Origin: DATGUP01 sp035301265 | GTDB lineage: Bacteria; Bacillota; Bacilli; Bacillales; Amphibacillaceae | Length of the DNA stretch: 64,000 nt | Direction of reading: 5' to 3' | NCBI GenBank assembly: GCA_035301265.1 | Contig: DATGUP010000018.1 | Span: 47,685 to 111,684 of the forward strand | Part shown: one piece after another, positions 52,438 to 60,260 of the stretch | Layout of the letters: each line of letters begins with the position of its first letter | Position numbering within the stretch: position 1 is the first letter of the stretch | Notes under the pieces: model-generated | What the model was told of the DNA's origin: nothing | Database searches by the model: none | Seen by the model: only the letters and a program-made list of their open reading frames with translations | Program-made: the position numbers and the translations under genes

Positions 52438-54027
52438 TTAAGCTTTATATATCGGTCCAGCTTCTGCTATGTCTGGATCGACATGAGTGAACTTTTGGAA
52501 ATTCGTATGAAATTTCATAGCGAGTTCTTTTGCTTCTTTGTCATAGGCGTTTTTATCATTCCATGTGTTTTTCGGAATAAGGACATCGTCCGGAACACCT
52601 GGGACGTGTAGCGGAACCGCCAGTCCGAAAATAGGATCTTTCGTAGTTTCAACGGTGTTGAGCTCGCCTTCTAGTGCAGAATGGATCATCGCCCGTGTAT
52701 AAGGTAGTTTTATGCGATTTCCGACACCATATGGTCCGCCAGTCCATCCAGTATTGACTAAAAAGACGTTCACACGGTGGTTTTCGATTTTTTCCCCGAG
52801 CATTTTTGCATATGTGATTGGCGAGAGAGGTAAAAACGGCGCGCCAAAACAAGCTGAAAACGTCGCTTCGGGTTCGGTGATGCCGCGTTCAGTTCCAGCG
52901 AGTTTACTTGTGTAACCGCTTAAGAAATGGTACATCGCTTGTTCTTTTGTCAATTTGCTAATCGGCGGAAGCACTCCGGATGCATCAGCGGTCAGAAAAA
53001 TAATCGTATTCGGATGGCCTGCAATACTTGATGATACGATATTGTTCATATTTTCTAATGGATATGCCGCCCGTGTGTTTTCTGTAAGGGTTGTGTCGTC
53101 GTAGTCGGGCAAGCGTGATATATCGTCAATCATCACGTTTTCTAAAACAGATCCAAACCGAATCGCATGATAAATCTGAGGTTCTTTTTCTGCTGAGAGG
53201 TTGATGCATTTGGCATAACATCCCCCCTCAATGTTGAAAATACCATTCGGGCTCCAACCGTGTTCATCATCGCCGATTAAGCGCCGGTATGGATCGGCTG
53301 AAAGCGTTGTTTTTCCTGTGCCAGACAGACCGAAAAATAATGCCACATCTCCTTCTTGACCGACATTGGCCGAACAGTGCATCGACAAAACATCACGTTG
53401 AGGTAAAAGAAAGTTCATAACCGAAAAAACCGATTTTTTGATTTCTCCAGCATATTCTGTTCCACCGATCAAGATCGTGCGTTGTTTGAAAGAAATGATG
53501 ATAAAAGTTTCTGATCGAGTGCCATCGGTGTCGGGATCGGCTTTAAATGTTGGTGCCGAGATGACTGTAAACTCGGGCGTATGATTTTGCAATTCTTTGT
53601 CGGTTGGTACAATAAATAACTGACGAGCAAATAAGTTGTGCCAAGCGTATTCGTTGATCACCTGTATCGGAAGCCGATATTCGGGGTCGGCTCCGGCAAA
53701 ACCGTTGAATACAAACAATTCGTCTTTTGTTTGTAAGTGGTTCATCACTTTGTCGTAAAGTCGTTCAAATGTTTTTTCGTCGATCGGCTGATTGATCGTT
53801 CCCCATTGAACGCGATTTGTCGTAACGTCATCTTTGACAATAAATTTATCTCGAGGTGAACGACCGGTATATTTTCCAGTTGTAGCTCGGATAGATCCTG
53901 TTGCTGTCAGGGCGCCTTCACCTCGTTCAAGAATTTTTTCGATCAGTCGGGGAACCGTCACGTTTCGGTGTACATGTTTGCGTGCTACCAATTCATGCAC
54001 GGAGGTTGGATGTTCCATCATATGCAT
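52438..54027 (-). CDS. pckA: PckA, phosphoenolpyruvate carboxykinase (ATP)
   Basis: Gluconeogenic enzyme converting oxaloacetate and ATP to PEP, 529 residues. GRSPRDKFIV, the P-loop GLSGTGKTTLSADP, DDEHGWSPNGIFNIEGGCYAK and NTGWTGGPYGVG are typical. The ATG at 54027 has GGCAGG at a good distance, so it is preferred over the TTG at 54033. It is divergent from metK, as in B. subtilis. Confidence 0.96.
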   Translation of the reverse strand: MHMMEHPTSVHELVARKHVHRNVTVPRLIEKILERGEGALTATGSIRATTGKYTGRSPRDKFIVKDDVTTNRVQWGTINQPIDEKTFERLYDKVMNHLQTKDELFVFNGFAGADPEYRLPIQVINEYAWHNLFARQLFIVPTDKELQNHTPEFTVISAPTFKADPDTDGTRSETFIIISFKQRTILIGGTEYAGEIKKSVFSVMNFLLPQRDVLSMHCSANVGQEGDVALFFGLSGTGKTTLSADPYRRLIGDDEHGWSPNGIFNIEGGCYAKCINLSAEKEPQIYHAIRFGSVLENVMIDDISRLPDYDDTTLTENTRAAYPLENMNNIVSSSIAGHPNTIIFLTADASGVLPPISKLTKEQAMYHFLSGYTSKLAGTERGITEPEATFSACFGAPFLPLSPITYAKMLGEKIENHRVNVFLVNTGWTGGPYGVGNRIKLPYTRAMIHSALEGELNTVETTKDPIFGLAVPLHVPGVPDDVLIPKNTWNDKNAYDKEAKELAMKFHTNFQKFTHVDPDIAEAGPIYKA

Positions 54028-54071
54028 TTGCAAAACCTGCCTTTTGTGGTTTTAACTCGAATACGATTATT

Positions 54072-54099
54072 AGTATAACACATTAATATAAATAGTCCA
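54072..54099 (-). promoter_or_regulatory. Putative promoter of pckA
   Basis: On the minus strand TGGACT, a 16-base spacer and TATACT. Confidence 0.4.
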
Positions 54100-54253
54100 T
54101 ACTAATTTGTAAAATGTGCAAATAAAATTACATTTCATCCCTCCTTTAGTGCATGGTTGAGCCCTTTAGATGAATAAGTTGACACAGCAGATCTCTTCCG
54201 TTATTCTTAGGTTCGTATGAACATCAGTGGAATCGATCATTTTGCGTGAGTGA

Positions 54254-54328
54254 AAAGGTGCTAAACGGATGCAAGGTTTGTCCTTGAACAATCACACCTT
54301 TCCTCATCGTGAATAGGAAAGGTTTTTA
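54254..54328 (+). promoter_or_regulatory. metK leader with alternative hairpins and terminator
   Basis: AAAGGTG (54254-54260) can pair with CACCTTT (54295-54301), enclosing a CAAGG..CCTTG hairpin (54272-54286). The same CACCTTT region can instead pair as ACCTTTCCT (54296-54304) with AGGAAAGGT (54315-54323), followed by TTTTT, an intrinsic terminator. The two folds exclude each other. The S-box (SAM-I) motif expected before Bacillus metK is not visible. Confidence 0.6.
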
Positions 54329-54397
54329 TTTTTACGATATATATTCATCAAGACTACCAAGACTGCTTGTAATTTATCAAAGGAAGGAGCCGGCCAA

Positions 54398-55594
54398 ATG
54401 ACTAAGAAACGTCGTTTATTTACATCTGAATCTGTGACGGAAGGCCATCCTGATAAAATATGTGATCAAATATCTGATGCGATTTTAGATGAAATATTAA
54501 AAAAAGATCCTAATGCGCGTGTGGCGTGTGAAACAGTTGTGACGACAGGGCTGGTACTCGTATCGGGTGAGTTAACGACAACAACTTACGTCGACATCCC
54601 GGCTGTTGTCAGACAAACGATCAAGGATATTGGTTACACGCGAGCGAAGTATGGCTTTGATGCAGATACGTGCGCTGTGATGACGGCGATCGATGAGCAA
54701 TCACCTGATATTGCTGACGGTGTTGACAAAGCGCTTGAGGCGCGCCAAGGAAAAATGAGTGAAGAAAGTATTGACGCTATAGGTGCGGGAGATCAAGGAT
54801 TGATGTTTGGTTTTGCATGCGATGAAACAGAAGAACTCATGCCGCTGCCGATTTCGCTCGCACATCAAATGGCCAAGCGACTAGCCGACATCCGGAAAGA
54901 TGAAACGCTTCCTTATCTACGCCCGGATGGAAAAACACAAGTTACCGTTGAATATGATGATGTCGGTAATCCAGAACGCATCGACACGATCGTTATTTCG
55001 ACACAGCACCATCACAGTGTCACACATGAGCAGATTGAAAACGACATGATCAATCATGTTATCCATCCCATTGCTCCCGATAATCTGCTCGATGACGAAA
55101 CAAAATACATCATCAACCCGACAGGACGGTTTGTCATCGGAGGACCGCAAGGGGATGCAGGTTTGACCGGACGGAAGATCATCGTGGATACATACGGCGG
55201 CTATGCCCGTCATGGCGGCGGAGCATTCAGTGGAAAAGATGCGACGAAAGTTGACCGCTCTGCGGCATATGCTGCTCGTTACGTAGCCAAAAACATCGTT
55301 GCAGCAGGATTGGCCAAAACGTGCGAAGTCCAGCTTGCATATGCCATTGGCGTTGCAGAACCGGTATCGATTGCCATCAACACCTTTGGGACAGGCAAAG
55401 TAGATGAAGACACATTGATTGCAGCTGTCCGTGACATATTTGACTTGCGACCGGCTGGGATTATCCGCATGCTCGATTTACAAAAACCGATTTACAAACA
55501 AACTGCAGCATATGGCCATTTCGGGCGAACTGATGTCCAATTCCCCTGGGAAAAGACGGACAAAGTGGAAGAATTACGAGCGCGGATTTCTTGA
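54398..55594 (+). CDS. metK: MetK, S-adenosylmethionine synthetase
   Basis: Makes SAM from methionine and ATP; 398 residues. TSESVTEGHPDKICDQISD at the N-terminus, GAGDQGLMFGFAC, and the P-loop-like GGGAFSGKDATKVDRSAAY are typical. AAGGAAGGAG precedes the ATG. A leader with a terminator precedes it and a terminator follows. Confidence 0.98.
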   Translation: MTKKRRLFTSESVTEGHPDKICDQISDAILDEILKKDPNARVACETVVTTGLVLVSGELTTTTYVDIPAVVRQTIKDIGYTRAKYGFDADTCAVMTAIDEQSPDIADGVDKALEARQGKMSEESIDAIGAGDQGLMFGFACDETEELMPLPISLAHQMAKRLADIRKDETLPYLRPDGKTQVTVEYDDVGNPERIDTIVISTQHHHSVTHEQIENDMINHVIHPIAPDNLLDDETKYIINPTGRFVIGGPQGDAGLTGRKIIVDTYGGYARHGGGAFSGKDATKVDRSAAYAARYVAKNIVAAGLAKTCEVQLAYAIGVAEPVSIAINTFGTGKVDEDTLIAAVRDIFDLRPAGIIRMLDLQKPIYKQTAAYGHFGRTDVQFPWEKTDKVEELRARIS

Positions 55595-55595
55595 T

Positions 55596-55626
55596 ACCAC
55601 TGTCGTTTAGGGACAGTGGTTTTTTA
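55596..55626 (+). terminator. Terminator after metK
   Basis: ACCACTGTC (55596-55604) pairs with GACAGTGGT (55612-55620), then TTTTT. Confidence 0.9.
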
Positions 55627-55733
55627 CCCGAACCATCGTTGCAAACGCATTTGTCCTGAAAGTATGTTAATTATAGATTGAATACAATGATATAATCAAA
55701 CAGGTTATAAGGTGTGAAAGCGAGGAGAAACAA

Positions 55734-57566
55734 ATGCGCGGTTTTATCGGTAAGCTCCGCAATCATCCGGATGTAGCGGATGAAGGTGCGGAACAAAACA
55801 ATCAATCCAATGATGAAAAGGATTTTGATGATGAATATGTATCATTTGAATTAGAAAACAATCACCAGCCGTTACGCTACGCTGATGAATCCGTATGCGT
55901 CGTTTTGAACGGGACCATTTACAATGATAACGATTTGCGCCATGATCTGTATGAAAAAGGCTATGAATTAACGAGCGATTCACCTGCAGAAGTCATTGCG
56001 GCTTTATTTTCCAAGCATAGAGAGAATGTATTTCGATATTTACGAGGCATGTTTGCTATTCTTATTTGGGACAAACGAGAAAAAACGCTGTACGGTGCCC
56101 GCGATCCGTTTGGGATTAAACCGTTATTTTATCGGGAAACGGATTGGGGAGTTGTCTTTGCTTCCGAGAAAAAAAACATCACGTTAATGATGGAAACAGA
56201 GAAATTAAATTTAGCGGCATTGCAGCACTATCTTAGTTTTCAATACGTCCCGGAGCCGATGACAATGACAGAAGGGATTAAAAAAGTGGAGCCCGGCCAT
56301 TATTTTATAAAGCAACCAGAAAAGGCAATCGTATTCAAACAATACTGGCATGTTACGTTCGATCCGTTGTTGATGGATGAGGATGCATGGGTAAAACGGA
56401 TTCAAGATGCGATGTATGATTCAGTAGAAGCACATATGCAAAGCGATGTTCCTGTTGGCTCATTTTTATCCGGTGGAATTGATTCAACATTGATCGCTGC
56501 AATCGCACAAGAGATCAATCCTGCTATTCAAACCTTCTCCGTCGGTTTTGAGCGCGAAGGGTATTCCGAAATCGATGTAGCCAAGGAGACGGCTGCTAAA
56601 CTCGGGATTGACAATATATCCTATACCATTTCTCCAGAAGAATATGTCGAAGTATTGCCGCATATTATGTGGTGCATGGACGATCCACTTGCAGATCCGG
56701 CGTGCGTGCCATTGTATTTTGCCGCAAGGGAAGCGAAAAAGCATGTGGATGTTGTCTTATCCGGAGAAGGGTCTGATGAATTGTTTGGTGGGTACAATAT
56801 TTATCGCGAGCCAGAAGCATTGAGATGGTTCAATTTTGTCCCGAGTCCAGCTAAAAATTTATTGGCTAAAGTAGCGGACGCATTGCCTGAAGGTGTGCGC
56901 GGAAAAAGTTTTTTACAACGCGGAACAACGCCGCTTGCTGAACGGTATATTGGCAATGCGAAAATGTTTACGGAAGAGGAAAAACGACACATATTAAAAC
57001 ATTACGATGACCGCATATCCAATCGGGATATTACCGGAAGATTGTTTGACGAAGCGGCGGCTTACCCGCCCGCTGATCAAATGCAGTATATCGATATTCA
57101 TACGTGGATGCGCGGAGATATTCTTTTAAAAGCAGAGCGGATGACAATGGCCCATTCATTGGAAACGCGTCTTCCTTTTCTTGATCGAAAGGTGTTTCAA
57201 GTCGCTCGCGAAATACCATCCCAGTTAAAAATTGCTCACGGTACGACAAAATATATTTTGCGCGAAGCATCTCGGGGTATCATTCCTGATCACGTGTTGG
57301 ATCGTAAAAAGCTTGGGTTTCCTGTCCCTATACGCCACTGGTTAAAAAACGAATTGAACAGTTGGGCAAAACGGTTGATCCAAGAAAGCCAAACAGATTA
57401 TTTGCTTCATAAGGCGTATGTTATGGAGTTATTGGATGCGCACTGTCAAGGAAAAGGCGATTACAGTCGAAAAATCTGGACGGTATTAATGTTTATGCTT
57501 TGGCATCAAATATTTATTGAAAACGACCATGCGCTTATCCCTCATCGTATAGGTCAACCGGAATGA
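55734..57566 (+). CDS. asnB: AsnB-type asparagine synthetase with degenerate glutaminase domain
   Basis: Two-domain asparagine synthetase, 610 residues. The C-terminal domain, which adenylates aspartate, is intact: PP-loop SGGIDS (246-251), LSGEGSDELFGGY, LLKAERMTMAHSLETRLPFLD. The N-terminal glutamine amidotransferase domain is not. It begins MRGFIG where the family has MCGF, so the nucleophilic Cys is Arg. HRGPD and RLSIID blocks are missing, with an acidic stretch in their place; NGEIYN reads NGTIYN (59-64) and the SDTE Asp is Pro84. The fold itself remains (GARDPFGIKPLFY). It probably uses free ammonia. A good SD (GAGGAG) supports this ATG. Position after metK matches B. subtilis asnB. 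Confidence 0.93.
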   Translation: MRGFIGKLRNHPDVADEGAEQNNQSNDEKDFDDEYVSFELENNHQPLRYADESVCVVLNGTIYNDNDLRHDLYEKGYELTSDSPAEVIAALFSKHRENVFRYLRGMFAILIWDKREKTLYGARDPFGIKPLFYRETDWGVVFASEKKNITLMMETEKLNLAALQHYLSFQYVPEPMTMTEGIKKVEPGHYFIKQPEKAIVFKQYWHVTFDPLLMDEDAWVKRIQDAMYDSVEAHMQSDVPVGSFLSGGIDSTLIAAIAQEINPAIQTFSVGFEREGYSEIDVAKETAAKLGIDNISYTISPEEYVEVLPHIMWCMDDPLADPACVPLYFAAREAKKHVDVVLSGEGSDELFGGYNIYREPEALRWFNFVPSPAKNLLAKVADALPEGVRGKSFLQRGTTPLAERYIGNAKMFTEEEKRHILKHYDDRISNRDITGRLFDEAAAYPPADQMQYIDIHTWMRGDILLKAERMTMAHSLETRLPFLDRKVFQVAREIPSQLKIAHGTTKYILREASRGIIPDHVLDRKKLGFPVPIRHWLKNELNSWAKRLIQESQTDYLLHKAYVMELLDAHCQGKGDYSRKIWTVLMFMLWHQIFIENDHALIPHRIGQPE

Positions 57567-57603
57567 AAAAGCAGGCCGTGATAGTGATTGCCTGCTTTTT
57601 CCT
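57566..57603. terminator. Bidirectional terminator between asnB and ytoA
   Basis: A perfect 11-base stem AAAAAGCAGGC / GCCTGCTTTTT with T-tracts on both strands. Confidence 0.88.
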
Positions 57604-57605
57604 TT

Positions 57606-58133
57606 TTATTTAACTTTTCCGAGGCTTGTTTGTTTCAAATAATACTGGGTGCGTTCAACATACGATTTACGAATCCGTTTCATTTGCTCATAATCGTCTG
57701 TTGTCAATTGGCGGACCACTTTTGCCGGTCTGCCGAAAGCGAGTGTATGAGGCGGAATTTCTTTACCCGGAGGCACAAGACTACCAGCGCCAATAAAGGC
57801 ATGCTCACCAACCTTTGCACCGTCAAGAATAATCGAGCCCATACCGATCAATGCGTATTGTCGAATTGTTGCCGCATGCAATGTTACCTGATGTCCGATC
57901 GTGACATCATCTTCCACGATGACGGGTAAATCTGGACTTTGATGGATCAACGAAAGATCTTGGATATTCACCCGTTTACCGATTGTCGTCGGTGCAACAT
58001 CTCCGCGGATAACCGTTTGAAACCAAATACTCGATTGTTCATCAATCGAAACATCGCCGATGATGGTAGCGTTTGCCGCAACGAAAACAGTATCATGAAT
58101 CCTCGGATGTTTCCCTTGATACGAATGAATCAT
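57606..58133 (-). CDS. ytoA: YtoA, gamma-carbonic anhydrase-like hexapeptide protein
   Basis: Left-handed beta-helix protein of the gamma-carbonic anhydrase/PaaY group, 175 residues. Hexapeptide repeats run through residues 10-150. Zn ligands appear as His in LSLIHQSPDLP and the pair in IGHQVTLHAATI. Activity is not established for YtoA. AGGAGG precedes the ATG at 58133; the longer frame upstream has no support. Confidence 0.88.
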   Translation of the reverse strand: MIHSYQGKHPRIHDTVFVAANATIIGDVSIDEQSSIWFQTVIRGDVAPTTIGKRVNIQDLSLIHQSPDLPVIVEDDVTIGHQVTLHAATIRQYALIGMGSIILDGAKVGEHAFIGAGSLVPPGKEIPPHTLAFGRPAKVVRQLTTDDYEQMKRIRKSYVERTQYYLKQTSLGKVK

Positions 58134-58214
58134 TTGCAACCTCCTGATAATTATGATGTTATAATAAGTATAACAAACATTGCCACATGTTTTTATGTGA
58201 ACGGAGGAAACAGG

Positions 58215-59294
58215 TTGGGATACCATGTACCGAAAACAGCACTCTCACTAATGGCCGCAGTTTACCGAAAAATCTTCCCGGCTGTCGATCGTGAGTTGTA
58301 TTTTTGGAAAAAGCGGGCAGAAGCGATTCCTAATGATGAATTGCGCAGACAGGCGCTTTCGAGTATTAAATCAAAACGATTCCACTGTCAAGGTGGTGCG
58401 GTATATGCTCTTTTGGCAGGCTATAGATGGCGCGAGGCCATCCGCTTTATCGTCGCTTACCAAACGATCAGTGACTATCTCGATAATTTATGCGATCGAA
58501 GCACATCGCTCAACCCTGATGACTTTCGCCTGCTGCATCAATCCATGGTAGATGCGCTCACACCGACTAATCCAATCCAGCATTATTATGCGCTGCGTGC
58601 CGAACAAGATGATGGGGGATACTTAGCTGATCTTGTGCGCACATGTCAAAGCGTGCTGCGTAAGCTTGATCAGTATTCGTTGATCCAAAAACATATACAC
58701 CCATTGGAAAAGCTTTATGAAGATTTGCAAGTACATAAACATGTCACAGAAAGCGAGCGGGTGGAACGGTTAAAGAATTGGTTCGGATCAGAAGGGGAGC
58801 CATATCCGTCCCTCAGTTGGTACGAATTCTCCGCAGCCGCGGGCTCGACTTTAGGCATTTTTTGTCTTGTTTCCTATACAATCGGTGGAAAAATGTCCGC
58901 CTCGCTTGCGAAAAGGATCCATACATCGTATTTTCCATACATGCAAGGGTTGCATATTTTATTGGATTATTATATTGATCAAGACGAGGATATTGTGGAA
59001 GGTGACCTCAATTTTTGTAGCTATTATCCAGACCGGAAAACGATGATCGAGCGGTTTCTTTTTTTTATTGATCAGGCGGACCGAAGCATTCGCCCGCTTC
59101 CAGATCAAAATTTTCACAAAATGATCCATCACGGGCTTGTCGGTTTATATCTTGGCGATCCAAAAGTCAAAACATTGGCGGGCGGTTCGGAAATAGCTAA
59201 AAAACTTCTCGAATACAGCGGGCCACGGGCGCGATTTTTTCATTGGAATACGAAAATATACCACAAATTGAGAAAATATAATCGGAATAGCTAG
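58215..59294 (+). CDS. ytpB: YtpB, tetraprenyl-beta-curcumene synthase family
   Basis: Terpene cyclase of 359 residues (DUF2600). In B. subtilis YtpB cyclises heptaprenyl diphosphate to tetraprenyl-beta-curcumene, a precursor of the C35 sesquarterpenes found in spores. Asp-rich motifs are SDYLDNLCDR and YIDQDEDIVEGDLNF. The start is a TTG at 58215, six bases after GGAGGA; the frame is open further upstream but overlaps the divergent ytoA. It overlaps the convergent ytqB by four bases. Confidence 0.9.
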   Translation: MGYHVPKTALSLMAAVYRKIFPAVDRELYFWKKRAEAIPNDELRRQALSSIKSKRFHCQGGAVYALLAGYRWREAIRFIVAYQTISDYLDNLCDRSTSLNPDDFRLLHQSMVDALTPTNPIQHYYALRAEQDDGGYLADLVRTCQSVLRKLDQYSLIQKHIHPLEKLYEDLQVHKHVTESERVERLKNWFGSEGEPYPSLSWYEFSAAAGSTLGIFCLVSYTIGGKMSASLAKRIHTSYFPYMQGLHILLDYYIDQDEDIVEGDLNFCSYYPDRKTMIERFLFFIDQADRSIRPLPDQNFHKMIHHGLVGLYLGDPKVKTLAGGSEIAKKLLEYSGPRARFFHWNTKIYHKLRKYNRNS

Positions 59295-59860
59295 CTCTTT
59301 TTTTGGATGGCCAGTATAAATGGTGGTTTGTTTTTTTGATTGATAAAACCGTAATAAAGGACATTGAAATGCTTTTGGTTCAATTGTCGGGTGTATTGCA
59401 TCAAGTGGTATTTTTCCTCTTCACCCCCGGGATGCCCATGGTAAACAACGAGAACGACCATACCTCCTGTCTTTATGTGCTCAAGTAATCCTTCGAGCGC
59501 AAGGATAGTCGAGTCCGCTTTTGTAATAATGGATTTGTCACTACCTGGCAGCCAGCCGAGATTGAATATGGCTCCGCCAAGGCGTGTGAGCCTGTCAACC
59601 GGAACATGGTGTTGGAAATTGCTGTGGCTGTCTTTGATAATAGTCGCATTTGTAAGCTTTTTGTTTCGCAAACGCTTTTTCGTATTTGCGATTGCCGCAT
59701 CTTGGATATCAAAACCGTAGACGTGCCCTTTTTCTCCAACCGCTTGGCATAGGAAGACCGTATCGTGACCATTGCCACATGTCGCATCGATAGCTGTATC
59801 ACCTGAATCAAGCGTTTTAGCTAATAGATGGTGAGAATATTGCAAAATGCTTTTCATCAT
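59291..59860 (-). CDS. ytqB: YtqB, class I SAM-dependent methyltransferase
   Basis: A 189-residue Rossmann methyltransferase of the YtqB/MraW-2 family. The SAM motif is DATCGNGHDTVFLC, followed by YGFDIQ; the catalytic-site region is FNLGWLPGSDKSI. Reported roles include tRNA modification in related proteins. It converges on ytpB and overlaps it by four bases. Confidence 0.9.
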   Translation of the reverse strand: MMKSILQYSHHLLAKTLDSGDTAIDATCGNGHDTVFLCQAVGEKGHVYGFDIQDAAIANTKKRLRNKKLTNATIIKDSHSNFQHHVPVDRLTRLGGAIFNLGWLPGSDKSIITKADSTILALEGLLEHIKTGGMVVLVVYHGHPGGEEEKYHLMQYTRQLNQKHFNVLYYGFINQKNKPPFILAIQKKS

Positions 59861-59950
59861 TTAAACACTCGCTTTTTTGTTTACTTTTTGCGTTTTATTT
59901 TAGCATGTCTCAACGAATTTTGCACTGATCGCAAATTGGACGAGTAACGC

Positions 59951-59979
59951 TTGACAAAGCCGGTAACCTTGATTACAAT
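59951..59979 (+). promoter_or_regulatory. Promoter of leuS T-box transcript
   Basis: TTGACA (59951-59956), 17-base spacer, TACAAT (59974-59979). Confidence 0.8.
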
Positions 59980-59994
59980 TCGGTTTAAATAAGT

Positions 59995-60233
59995 TAACAA
60001 CGAAGCGAAGGACTAGTAATGCATTTTTCGGGTTTAGAGAGGCAGTGGTTGGTGCGAACTGCTCCCGAAAATGTGTGAACTCCCCTTCAAGTTGCAGGGG
60101 TGAACCGACATGCAGTAGCTCCTGACGTGTGTCCGCGTTAAGGATCCGAGCGAGCGTATGTTAACGTTAATTGGGGTGGTACCGCGGGAAGATGGCTTCT
60201 CGTCCCTTGATTGGGATGGGAAGCTTTTTTATT
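59995..60233 (+). ncRNA. T-box leader of leuS
   Basis: tRNA-sensing T-box. The T-box core GGGTGGTACCGCGG is at 60174-60187. A stem I with a GAA-CTC segment at 60077-60082 gives a likely Leu specifier CTC. The terminator follows, GCTTCTCGTCCC (60195-60206) with GGGATGGGAAGC (60213-60224) and a T-tract. Uncharged leucyl-tRNA would stabilise the antiterminator. Confidence 0.95.
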
Positions 60234-60260
60234 CGATAAATGTATAAGGAGGAAAAAGCG

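Noticed and set aside
54121..54397. SAM-I (S-box) riboswitch before metK
   Set aside because: Expected from B. subtilis, but the conserved core blocks (GGAGGGA, GGCAACC type) are not in the sequence. Only a different hairpin leader is visible.
55674..55760. Mis-called start of asnB hiding a normal MCGF N-terminus
   Set aside because: There is no upstream in-frame Cys-Gly-Phe context, the SD is well placed for the present ATG, and other glutaminase motifs are missing too.
57939..58214. Longer N-terminus of ytpB
   Set aside because: The frame is open to 57939, but it runs antisense through the start half of ytoA and lacks family similarity. A strong SD sits before the TTG at 58215.
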